This document shows, one piece after another, positions 1-8,244 of a DNA stretch of 64,000 nt. Made by a program: the position numbers and the translations under genes. The stretch comes from Aquimarina spongiae (GTDB taxonomy: Bacteria; Bacteroidota; Bacteroidia; Flavobacteriales; Flavobacteriaceae), in assembly GCF_900141785.1 (NCBI RefSeq), contig NZ_FQYP01000004.1, positions 1-64,000 of the forward strand, written 5' to 3'. The number at the start of each line of letters is the position of its first letter. Position 1 is the first letter of the stretch. Below the pieces are notes generated by a model that saw only the letters and a program-made list of their open reading frames with translations, ran no database searches and was not told where the DNA came from.

Positions 1-2855
1 GTAATCCAGTTATTGGTATCCAATACTCTTACCTTGGTCCCTGTAGGTAAACTTCTTACTTGATCTGTAGTCGTTACCCCGTATACAGTTGCTGGCTTGT
101 CCATACCATGACGATCAAAATTGTAATCATCATAATAATTGATCGTATGGATTTCTGCAATCCCTTGTGGGATGGCATTGTTACTATAATATATCGTGGT
201 ACCCGCTATAGTTTGTGCACTGCTTTGTTTGCTTTCATGTTGGGTGTACACAACCGTGTTATCTGCAGATTCTTGCATAGGGATACGGCCACTACTATTA
301 CCAATCAATCCCGTATACGCAACACGACCATGTCTGTCATATTTGGTAAACAACCATTGGTTTTTACTCCTTAGATTCGCATCCTGAGTCATGACCGGTT
401 GATCCAGTTTGTTGTACACAATATACTCCCATCCTTTGCCAGGGATCTTCTTTTCAACCAATCGGTTTCTGTAATCGTATTTGTATTGGTAACAGAGTTC
501 GGCGAGCTCACTCTGACTTACGCCATTGGCTACAGTCACCTTGGGTGGTAGTACATATGAGAGATTCCCAAAATCATCATAGACATAATAGGTATCATGT
601 GCTTCTGCTGTAGCTGAGCTTGTCGAAGCAAATGTTCGTTTTAATACTACTCTCCCCTGTTTGTCTTTATATTCTCTAGTGGTATGGTTATCGCCATCCG
701 CCTGTGTCCAGTTCTCATCCTTGGTGATACTTACATACAACTCATTAGCTGCATAGTATCCGTTTTGTGATAATACCGGAGCTTCGGTATCGTTGTTGGT
801 AAAGTCTACATCAAAACGTACTACTTCGTTGGCTGTGTTGTGTCTCCAATCAAACTTGATGGTATGATCAGTATCACTATTTGGATCTACCTTCCAGTCC
901 TTACCTGGTGCTCCTTGTTCTAATGCTCTGTTTAATGGAGAATCCTCAAAGATTGTCTCACTATAGGCATTTACCTGTGTTGGGTTAGTGATCCCTGCAA
1001 AGTCTGCTGTATAGGTATCCAGATAATACTGGTTGATATCTGTAGTGATATTTACCGCAGTATAACTACCTTGGTTTGCCTTAGCAAAAGGTAAGTACTC
1101 TTTGGCTTGTCTACCCACCTCATCATACTCCATATGAGTGATGATGTCTTTTTGAGTAGGAGAACCTTTGATCGCCGTTTGTTGTTTGGGTCTTCCTAAT
1201 CCATCAAAATACGTCACTGTCTCGATCACATCCTTATTCACCTGTATCTCACTAGGAGAACTCATGGCGGTTTGGTAGGTACGGGTAAACATATAACTCT
1301 CGGTATCTGATAAGCTAAGAATATGTGGGGTGTCTACACATCCCATCTCCTCTCCATATACCCCAGGACACTGATCTGTGTTGTCAGTCACATAGCCTGT
1401 AGGTGGAGTACATCCCGTTTGGGTATCACTAGGATCACCAAATCCATCATTGTCCCCATCCCTATACCATACGGTATTGGGGTGGATATTAGGATTGTTA
1501 TCATTACAATCATCTCCATTTAGAACATAACTATAGCCATCACTTGGAGCAGCACTGCGATAAAATAGAGCATTTGGATCTCCAAAAGTGTCTGTATCTA
1601 CATCTCTATAAAAATTCTTCGGTGCAATATTGGTGATAAACTCGGTGCTATCATCATAGTCATTCAGGTTAGTAACATAGCTATATCCATCTTGTGGCGG
1701 TGCACTACGGGTATATCTGATGTTTGGATCTCCAAAAGTGTCATTATCAGCGTCTCTGTAAAAGTTTTGGGGAGCGATATTGGTAATGTACTCATCACTA
1801 TCATTATAATCATCATCGTTAGTTACATAAGCATACCCATCTGCTGGAGGGGCACTACGATAATAGTGAAACACAGGATTACCATAAGTATCATTGTCTG
1901 CATCTCTATAGTAGTGCTTTGGTGCAATGTGAGTAATAAACTCATTACTATCATCTAAATCATCACTGGTTAGTACATAACCCAAAGGACGATCACACTG
2001 GGTTTTAGTAATCGAAGAGGTTCCTCTACTATCTCCATCTCCATCCTTATACCAAACCGTATTGGGGTTGATATCGCCTTCTCCATCATCACAATCCAGA
2101 TTATTGGTCACATAACCACTTGGACGAACACTATGATACACTCTAGTTGCTGCAGCTGGAGAGCCAAAAGTATCCAAATCCCCATCGATGTAAAAGTATC
2201 GTGGTGGAATATTGGTGATAAACTCATTACCATCATTGATGTCATCATTGTTAGCTACATAACCCGACGGTTGTGTACAACTCTGTGTGGTAACAGTCGC
2301 ATTACCTCGACCATCTCTATCCCAATCACGATACCAAACCTTGTTGGGATTAATCGATGCATTACCATCATTACAATCATTCCCATTGGTCACATAAGTA
2401 TACCCATCACTAGGAGGAGCACTGCGATAATACTTAATACTAGGATTTCCAAAACCATCTCGATCTCCATCTCTATAATAGTTCCTGGGAGCAATATGAG
2501 TGATATACTGATTGTTATCGTCTCTATCATCTTTATGTAGTACATAATTGGCAGGTTTAGTACACTGGATCTTCATAGGGCTGGTGCGTCCTCTACCATC
2601 GCCATCACCATCATAATACCACCTGGTAGTAGGATTGATCACTGCACTACCATCATTACAATCCGTGTTATTAGGCACATAATTGGTTGTAGGAGTAGTG
2701 ACATATGCAGAGTTAGGATTACCATATCCATCCCTATCCCCATCATAATAATACTTAGTGGTACCGCCACCACCAATAGGCTCGTCAGTTAATTGTGCCG
2801 CTGCACTGTATCCCATAAGTAATAGGAATACAAGCATCATTATCTTGTTTTGCAT
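1..2855 (-). CDS. DUF6443/RHS-type repeat protein, N-terminal part (cut by left edge)
   Basis: Reading the minus strand from the ATG at 2855, the frame stays open to base 1, so this is the first ~951 residues of a longer protein. It starts with a signal peptide (MQNKIMMLVFLLLMGYSAAA, then Q). About residues 30-500 hold ten repeats of ~46 residues, each built on a Y-x-D-x-D-x-D core such as YYRDGDRDGFGNP, often followed by DCNDGNASINP, which is the pattern of MopE-like metal-binding repeats. After residue ~510 comes a DUF6443-type region (YMFTRTYQTAM, TYFDGLGRPKQQ) and YD/RHS-like strands (YVYDDFGNLSYVLPP, KYDRHGRVAYTG). In flavobacteria such proteins are large secreted RHS shells, often with a variable C-terminal toxin-like domain. 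That C-terminus lies outside the window, so any toxin function is inference. No partner gene is visible upstream. Confidence 0.88.
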   Translation of the reverse strand, partial: MQNKIMMLVFLLLMGYSAAAQLTDEPIGGGGTTKYYYDGDRDGYGNPNSAYVTTPTTNYVPNNTDCNDGSAVINPTTRWYYDGDGDGRGRTSPMKIQCTKPANYVLHKDDRDDNNQYITHIAPRNYYRDGDRDGFGNPSIKYYRSAPPSDGYTYVTNGNDCNDGNASINPNKVWYRDWDRDGRGNATVTTQSCTQPSGYVANNDDINDGNEFITNIPPRYFYIDGDLDTFGSPAAATRVYHSVRPSGYVTNNLDCDDGEGDINPNTVWYKDGDGDSRGTSSITKTQCDRPLGYVLTSDDLDDSNEFITHIAPKHYYRDADNDTYGNPVFHYYRSAPPADGYAYVTNDDDYNDSDEYITNIAPQNFYRDADNDTFGDPNIRYTRSAPPQDGYSYVTNLNDYDDSTEFITNIAPKNFYRDVDTDTFGDPNALFYRSAAPSDGYSYVLNGDDCNDNNPNIHPNTVWYRDGDNDGFGDPSDTQTGCTPPTGYVTDNTDQCPGVYGEEMGCVDTPHILSLSDTESYMFTRTYQTAMSSPSEIQVNKDVIETVTYFDGLGRPKQQTAIKGSPTQKDIITHMEYDEVGRQAKEYLPFAKANQGSYTAVNITTDINQYYLDTYTADFAGITNPTQVNAYSETIFEDSPLNRALEQGAPGKDWKVDPNSDTDHTIKFDWRHNTANEVVRFDVDFTNNDTEAPVLSQNGYYAANELYVSITKDENWTQADGDNHTTREYKDKQGRVVLKRTFASTSSATAEAHDTYYVYDDFGNLSYVLPPKVTVANGVSQSELAELCYQYKYDYRNRLVEKKIPGKGWEYIVYNKLDQPVMTQDANLRSKNQWLFTKYDRHGRVAYTGLIGNSSGRIPMQESADNTVVYTQHESKQSSAQTIAGTTIYYSNNAIPQGIAEIHTINYYDDYNFDRHGMDKPATVYGVTTTDQVRSLPTGTKVRVLDTNNWI
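1365..2765 (-). repeat. Ten tandem Asp-rich MopE-like coding repeats
   Basis: Ten in-frame units of about 135-145 bases encode Y-(Y/F)-x-D-x-D-x-D-(G/T)-x-G cores. The cores read in order: YYYDGDRDGYG, WYYDGDGDGRG, NYYRDGDRDGFG, VWYRDWDRDGRG, YFYIDGDLDTFG, VWYKDGDGDSRG, HYYRDADNDTYG, NFYRDADNDTFG, NFYRDVDTDTFG, VWYRDGDNDGFG. Two sub-types alternate loosely: one ends in DCNDGNxxINP, the other in DxNDxNEFITxIAP. The last unit runs into a TDQCPG(V)YG motif typical of thrombospondin type 3 ends. They probably form a calcium-binding stalk; this role is inferred from the family. Confidence 0.85.
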
Positions 2856-3559
2856 ACCTTTAAAATTCCTTACAATTTGTTTTTGAAATGATATTTGTTT
2901 TCTCCAATAGTAATTGAATCAGAAAGGGATAAGAAGAGAATTTTTCTCTTTTGGTGCCTACTCCTAATAAAACTTATCCCTCGTGATTCACAATCTAAAC
3001 ACAAATAATTGTAATAGATCTTTATATATTTTGATGCAATAGTACTATACGCCAGTTTCATATTTTGAAACTGTACCACACTAATGTGTTAAAGTTTTGA
3101 TGATTTTTCCCTTACTCATCAAAACCTCAAAGCAAAACTAGAAGTTCCCTTTTTGATATCCTTACAGATATCTGTATCAAATGCATTTTGTTTCATCTAC
3201 AGTAATCCTACCATTCGTCGACAGCAAACGGGGCTTCATCTCAAACCAACGGTTTATCAACAATGGATGGGCTACTTTTATACCATAGAAATAAAAAACG
3301 GTTTTGTTTTGTGAAACATAAAGTAAGCAACCAGGAGGTGCCTCTAAAAAGAAACATAAGACCAACCCTAACATATTGAGTCCCAAGACTACATATCGTC
3401 ATACCCCTAAAGACAGCCGCTACAAAGTGGCTGTTTCTTTTTTGGTAAAAAGTGTGTAACAATTTCCTTTCAAAAAAGTCTTCTTTATGGTTCTGGCAAC
3501 CTTTTTGATAGAAATTACGTCTTAGCTAATAAGACTTTTAATCAACAAATTTTGACACT
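2856..3559. other. Gene-free interval of ~700 bases
   Basis: No convincing gene was found on either strand; the open frames of 60-75 codons here have no recognisable features. The interval contains a 10-bp inverted repeat (GTTTTGATGA at 3094-3103 with TCATCAAAAC at 3116-3125), a further AT-rich dyad around 3153-3180 (TTTGATA...TATCAAA enclosing the palindrome CAGATATCTG), and a good plus-strand terminator-like hairpin at 3411-3443 with no gene upstream of it. It must also hold the promoters of the RHS gene (minus) and of the gene at 3560 (plus), but no clean TAnnTTTG box could be assigned. Confidence 0.6.
3411..3443 (+). terminator. Orphan rho-independent terminator-like hairpin
   Basis: AGACAGCC (3411-3418) pairs with GGCTGTTT (3429-3436) around a 10-base loop that can extend the stem by a further G-U and C-G pair. 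It is followed by CTTTTTT. The shape and T-tract fit an intrinsic terminator on the plus strand. No plus-strand gene lies upstream, so it may end a small RNA or be a relic. Confidence 0.55.
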
Positions 3560-5071
3560 ATGATATTTCGTCAAGCAATTTTACTTTCTTACTGCTTATT
3601 TTTCGGTTCCTATCTCGTAATAGGGCAAACGATTAGTTCTAAAGTTTTGGATCAAAAAACAAATGAACCCGTACCCTTTGCTACTGTGCAGCTTTCAGAA
3701 AATCAGGGAATCATCACCAACGAAGAAGGACGTTTCAGCCTTACTATTGATGAAACACTAAAAGATGTAGATTCTATTTATATCTCTTCAATGGGGTATG
3801 AGAAATTAGCCATCGCCATCTCAAAAGATACCGATAGTATCATCTATCTTCCTCCAAAGGCGATTGAGTTAAAAAGTGTATTTATTTCAAATAAAAACCT
3901 TACTATCGACGAAATCATGGATAACGTGAAGGATAGAATTAGTGAGAACTACAACACCGAGCTGTCCAAAAAGAGACTATTCTTTAGAGAATCTGAGTTT
4001 AATACGCTTAAAAGAATGAATGTAGATTTCAAAAAATCTACCATCAAAGAATTAAACAAAAAATTGATCGATAGTGTGGTATCATTGATCCCTAGAGAAT
4101 CTTCTTATTACACCGAAATCCTATGTGATCTATATGGAGATTTCGACAAGCAAAAATTACATATCACCAAAGCGGCAGAATTGTACGACAAGAATAAGAC
4201 TGTATCCCTAGATGCCATGTCCAAACGTATGGAAACCATTTTTAAAGAAAATGTAAAACGCGATTCATATTTAAAAATTAAGTCTGGATTATTTGGCACC
4301 AAAGTACAGGTAGATTCTATCTTAGAACAAACTGAAGATGCCCAAGCCGTAAAGGATGAAATGGACAAACAAGACAAAAAAGAAGATAAGAGTAAATTCC
4401 TAAAATACAGAAAGCAAGGTCTGGAAAGTTTGATGTCGAGCCTATTTTTTAACGATGGGGTAATGTCTAACTTTATTAATAAATCAGGGAGATACGAATT
4501 TGAATTGATAGACTATACCTATATCGATGATCACAGTGTATACATCATTAAGTTCGAACCCAAACGCAACGAAGATTTTAAAGGGACATTGTATGTAAAC
4601 ACCGAAGACTTTGCCATTGTTCGAGCCGACTATCAAAACGCCAAAAATCTTAGAAACTTCAAGCTATTTGGTGTGCAGTATCAGGATAATCTATATCGCG
4701 CAAAAATGGGATTCACCAAGGGTGCTAACAACAAATACGATCTAAAATATATGGAAATGTATCGAGGTGGTTTCTTTGGGTTCGATAGACCGCTTAAAGT
4801 GATCGAAAAAAACAAAAACGTAAAAGGTAGACGTAAGCAAAATGAACTCTCACTTGGTATCGATGCCGTAAATACCTATAAGCGTAAATACGAAATTGTA
4901 GTTTTTGATTCTGAAAAACTAAGCGAAGCTGATTATGAAAATAGTAAAGAAAACAACAAAATAAAACCACAATATCTATCTAGCTATGATCCAGAATTTT
5001 GGAAAGGTTATAACATCATTGAGCCTAACTCTGCGATCAAACAGTTTACTGCTTCACCAGATAGTGAATAA
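3560..5071 (+). CDS. Secreted protein with carboxypeptidase-like regulatory domain
   Basis: The 503-residue protein has a signal peptide (residues 1-22, ending near VIGQ). A CarboxypepD_reg-like beta-sandwich follows at about residues 24-105 (SSKVLDQKTNEPVPFATVQL, then NEEGRFSLTI). This is the fold found at the N-termini of TonB-dependent receptors and related envelope proteins. The remainder (110-503) is a long Lys/Asp-rich region without transmembrane strands obvious by eye. It ends in a part (FKGTLYVNTEDFAIVRADY) resembling the outer-membrane-lipoprotein-sorting style sheet seen in many Bacteroidota proteins of this architecture. The gene stands alone, convergent with the ABC operon, and is followed by a strong terminator. 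No enzymatic function can be assigned; a periplasmic or outer-membrane-associated role is likely. Confidence 0.82.
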   Translation: MIFRQAILLSYCLFFGSYLVIGQTISSKVLDQKTNEPVPFATVQLSENQGIITNEEGRFSLTIDETLKDVDSIYISSMGYEKLAIAISKDTDSIIYLPPKAIELKSVFISNKNLTIDEIMDNVKDRISENYNTELSKKRLFFRESEFNTLKRMNVDFKKSTIKELNKKLIDSVVSLIPRESSYYTEILCDLYGDFDKQKLHITKAAELYDKNKTVSLDAMSKRMETIFKENVKRDSYLKIKSGLFGTKVQVDSILEQTEDAQAVKDEMDKQDKKEDKSKFLKYRKQGLESLMSSLFFNDGVMSNFINKSGRYEFELIDYTYIDDHSVYIIKFEPKRNEDFKGTLYVNTEDFAIVRADYQNAKNLRNFKLFGVQYQDNLYRAKMGFTKGANNKYDLKYMEMYRGGFFGFDRPLKVIEKNKNVKGRRKQNELSLGIDAVNTYKRKYEIVVFDSEKLSEADYENSKENNKIKPQYLSSYDPEFWKGYNIIEPNSAIKQFTASPDSE

Positions 5072-5083
5072 TCATCATTTTAC

Positions 5084-5118
5084 AGTTCCTTCCTGCTTTA
5101 TTCAGGAAGGAACTTTTT
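5084..5118 (+). terminator. Strong intrinsic terminator between convergent genes
   Basis: AGTTCCTTCCTG (5084-5095) and CAGGAAGGAACT (5103-5114) form a perfect 12-bp stem with a 7-base loop, followed by TTTT on the plus strand. It ends the gene at 3560-5071. The same hairpin lies just past the stop of the 13-gene ABC operon on the other strand, where no T-tract follows, so it may only stabilise that mRNA 3' end. Confidence 0.9.
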
Positions 5119-5122
5119 GATG

Positions 5123-5785
5123 TTATTGGATGCTACCATCTAATAAGTTGATCACTCTTGATCCATAAGCCATATTTTTTTCAGAATGGGTCACCTGGAT
5201 AATAGTTACCCCCTCTTTATTGAGTTGGGTAAAAATATCCATAATCTCTTCTCCTTGTTTTGAATTTAAATTCCCTGTAGGTTCGTCTGCCAATATCAAT
5301 TTTGGGCTGGCGATCAACGCTCGGGCAATCCCCACCAATTGCTGTTGTCCTCCACTTAATTGGGTAGGAAAAAGATCTTTTTTACCTACAATATTAAAAC
5401 GATCCAACATATCGGCAACCATGGCTTTGCGTTCTGAACCACTGTACTTTTTGTACAACAACGGCATTTCCAGGTTTTCTTTTACGGTAAGTTCATCTAT
5501 CAAATGATAGGATTGAAACACAAATCCGATATATTGTTTATACAAATTGGCACGATATTTCTCCTTTAAATTATGAACGGATTCGTCTAGAAAAGTATAC
5601 TCTCCTTCATTAAAGTCATCGATCATCCCCAGTATATGGAGTAATGTTGATTTTCCTGATCCTGATGGCCCCATAATCGAGATGAAATCACCTTCGTTTA
5701 CCCAAAAGCTGATATCTTTTAATAGATATACCTTTTGGCCACCAGAATGTACCCATTTTGATATGTTATTGAGTTGTAAAAGCAT
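5123..5785 (-). CDS. ABC transporter ATP-binding protein (MacB/LolD-like), distal
   Basis: This 220-residue nucleotide-binding subunit powers the FtsX-like permeases upstream. Visible motifs are Walker A GPSGSGKST (39-47), Q-loop Gln91 (FVFQSYHLIDE), signature LSGGQQQ (143-149), Walker B LILADEPT (163-170) with catalytic Glu168, and H-loop His200 (QVTHSEKN). The length matches stand-alone MacB/LolD-type ATPases. An oddity is Leu at position 150, directly after the signature, where this family usually has Arg (LSGGQQQR, as in the second ATPase of the operon). It is the last gene of the 13-gene unit, 23 bases after the last permease. The transported substrate is unknown. Confidence 0.92.
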   Translation of the reverse strand: MLLQLNNISKWVHSGGQKVYLLKDISFWVNEGDFISIMGPSGSGKSTLLHILGMIDDFNEGEYTFLDESVHNLKEKYRANLYKQYIGFVFQSYHLIDELTVKENLEMPLLYKKYSGSERKAMVADMLDRFNIVGKKDLFPTQLSGGQQQLVGIARALIASPKLILADEPTGNLNSKQGEEIMDIFTQLNKEGVTIIQVTHSEKNMAYGSRVINLLDGSIQ

Positions 5786-5808
5786 ATTTGTAAAATTTTA
5801 TATTCTAT

Positions 5809-8223
5809 TTATTCTGTTCGTAAACTCTTTGTTGGATTGGATAAAGCAGCCTTTACTACATGAAACCCAACTGTAGAAACAGCAATGCATACCGCCAATA
5901 AGGTAGCGACCGCAAAATGTACCCAGCTTATTTCAATTTTGTATGCAAAATTGTCCAACCACCTGTTTCCGATATAATACGCCAAAGGACTTGCCACCAA
6001 CATGGCTGTAAATACTAACTTCAAAAAGTCTTTGAGGTGCAAAGATGTAATTCCTAAAACCGATGCTCCCAGTACTCTTCGTATTCCTACTTCTTTTTTA
6101 CGTTGTTCGGTAGTAAAAGATGCCAATCCAAATAATCCTATACAGGCAATAAAGATCGCTATAAACATGAACCAAAAAACCACTTTCGAAACTCGTTGTT
6201 CTGCTGCATAGTTGCGATAAAAATCCTCGTCCAAAAATGAATATTCGAATGGAATATTGGGATGTAGTCTTTCCCAAAGTCCTTGCACTTCTTTTATGGC
6301 TGCGGCAAAATTGGCTTGACTTAGGGTAACTACAAAATAATTTGGATTTGCCTGCCCCAGAGTGAGCAAGGCATAAGGAGCTATAGGTTCATGAAGACTT
6401 TTGAAGTTGAAATCTTCGATCACTCCAATAATCTCGAAGTGATTTTTTTCTTCTGCATTTCCATAAAATACTTTACGACCTACCGCAGTTTCTGGAGTAT
6501 ATCCAATTTGTTCGACCGCTGTTTTATTAAGGATAATCGAAAGTGAATCATTAGCCCTATTTTTTGAGAATGCCCTACCATGCAGTAGGGTATATCCTAA
6601 TGTTTCTATATAGTCATCTGCCACTTGACCATATCGCGTATACACATTATCCTGAACCGTTTTATCCTCTGCATAAAAAGCATTGTCGCTAATCACATGT
6701 AATCCTGGATAAGAATCCCCTGCACTAGCAGAAACTACATTAGGGTTTTTAAGAAGTTCTGTCTTAAAGGTAGTATAGTTTTGTGCCACTTCTGAACTTC
6801 GAAGCGGTATTAGTAATTGATGTTCTTTTTTGAATCCTAAATCTTTATTTTTCAAGAAGTTCATTTGCTGCCAAATCATTCCAGAAACCAATATCAACGC
6901 TGCCGAAACCGTAAACTGAAAAATAACCAATCCCTTTCTTATCGATTTTGCAGAGATGGAATTCACCAAAGCACCTTTAAGTACGGTAACCGGAGCAAAA
7001 GAAGACAAATATAGCGCAGGGTATAGACCAGAAAGTACACTAGTGAGCACCGTTAATCCAACAATTATCAACAAAATTCCTGGGTGTGCAAAAAGATCGA
7101 GTTGTTTATTGATAAGCGTATTAAAAATTGGGATCAGTGTCCATACCAAAACCAATGCAATCAATAATGCTAACAAACATAACAGCAAAGACTCCCCAAA
7201 AAACTGAAAAATTAGTACTTTTTTCTTGGCTCCCAATACTTTTCTCACCCCTACTTCTCTCGCTCTTTTTTCGGATCTTGCCGTAGATAAGTTCATAAAG
7301 TTCACGCAAGCAATCAGTAATAAAAATGCGGCAATAGCACTAAAAATATAGATGTAGGTCATACTCCCATTTGCAGAGAGCTCCCATTGCATATTTGATT
7401 TTAGGTAAATGTCTTTCAAAGGTTGTGTCAAGTAGCTTCTTTCAAAGTTGCTCTCCGCCAATTGTGCTCCTAAGTGCCGTTGTGTAAAATCTGGTAGTTT
7501 CTGTTCAAAATTGGCTATATCGCTTCCTTTTTTAAGTTTAATATAAGTGTAAAACAGGTTATTCCCTAGTATACCTTCTTGACTGTCTACCCATGTACCA
7601 ACATCATTATTCCTCATAGAAAGTAACAGGTTTGCACTAATATGAGATTTATAAGTGTCCTTTCGAAACACACCTCCTACGGTGTACTTGGTCTCCCCAT
7701 AGGGAATTTCAATATCGATCACTTCGTTGATCGGATTTTTGTCTCCAAACAACTTAATAGCTACGTCTTCAGAAAGTACCACCATATTAGGTTGGTTTAA
7801 CGCAGTACTCGCACTACCATACTTGAAATCATACGTCAAGACATTAAAAAAAGTAGAGTCTACATAATACCCGTTGGTTTCGTACAGTTTGATATTGTCC
7901 TTGTTATTTTTCAAAAGGAACTTATCGATATTAGGAAATTTAAGTACTCTTGTTGCTAATGCTATTTCTGGAAATTCGTCTTGTAACGTTTGTGCCATCG
8001 GACCTGCAGTCGTTGCCAATTCTGTACCTGCGGATTCCATAAAGACACGATAGACCTGATCTGCATCTTTGTGATGTATATCATAACTCATCTCGTCCAT
8101 GATATACAAAGTAAGCAATACACAAGTCGCTAATCCAACTGCTAGACCAAAGATATTGATGAAAGAAAACAACTTATGCTTCAATAAGTTTCTCCAGGCT
8201 ATTTTGAAATAATTCTTAATCAT
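5809..8223 (-). CDS. MacB/FtsX-like ABC transporter permease 8 of 8
   Basis: The 804-residue inner-membrane permease has a duplicated layout: an N-terminal helix after MIKNYFKIAWRNLLKHK, a MacB-type periplasmic core (~45-245), FtsX helices (~288-410, with STARSEKRAREVGVRKVLGA between the first two), another helix (~433-456), a second periplasmic core (~460-650), and a final FtsX three-helix set with FTTEQRKKEVGIRRVLGAS between helices. It ends NPTKSLRTE like its sisters. Such proteins act as mechanotransmission or export permeases with a partner ATPase, here presumably the one 23 bases downstream. The substrate is unknown. It is co-transcribed with permease 7, the gap being 21 bases. Confidence 0.9.
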   Translation of the reverse strand: MIKNYFKIAWRNLLKHKLFSFINIFGLAVGLATCVLLTLYIMDEMSYDIHHKDADQVYRVFMESAGTELATTAGPMAQTLQDEFPEIALATRVLKFPNIDKFLLKNNKDNIKLYETNGYYVDSTFFNVLTYDFKYGSASTALNQPNMVVLSEDVAIKLFGDKNPINEVIDIEIPYGETKYTVGGVFRKDTYKSHISANLLLSMRNNDVGTWVDSQEGILGNNLFYTYIKLKKGSDIANFEQKLPDFTQRHLGAQLAESNFERSYLTQPLKDIYLKSNMQWELSANGSMTYIYIFSAIAAFLLLIACVNFMNLSTARSEKRAREVGVRKVLGAKKKVLIFQFFGESLLLCLLALLIALVLVWTLIPIFNTLINKQLDLFAHPGILLIIVGLTVLTSVLSGLYPALYLSSFAPVTVLKGALVNSISAKSIRKGLVIFQFTVSAALILVSGMIWQQMNFLKNKDLGFKKEHQLLIPLRSSEVAQNYTTFKTELLKNPNVVSASAGDSYPGLHVISDNAFYAEDKTVQDNVYTRYGQVADDYIETLGYTLLHGRAFSKNRANDSLSIILNKTAVEQIGYTPETAVGRKVFYGNAEEKNHFEIIGVIEDFNFKSLHEPIAPYALLTLGQANPNYFVVTLSQANFAAAIKEVQGLWERLHPNIPFEYSFLDEDFYRNYAAEQRVSKVVFWFMFIAIFIACIGLFGLASFTTEQRKKEVGIRRVLGASVLGITSLHLKDFLKLVFTAMLVASPLAYYIGNRWLDNFAYKIEISWVHFAVATLLAVCIAVSTVGFHVVKAALSNPTKSLRTE

Positions 8224-8244
8224 AATTACGCTACTTAGATTTAA

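Noticed and set aside
1323..2540. Several plus-strand open frames rich in Ile, Ser and Thr (1323-1523, 1692-1958, 2133-2540)
   Set aside because: They are antisense shadows of the Asp-rich repeats of the minus-strand RHS gene.
2870..3462. Minus-strand frames of 69-73 codons in the gap before 3560
   Set aside because: They overlap each other in different frames, lack recognisable features, and one spans the terminator-like hairpin.
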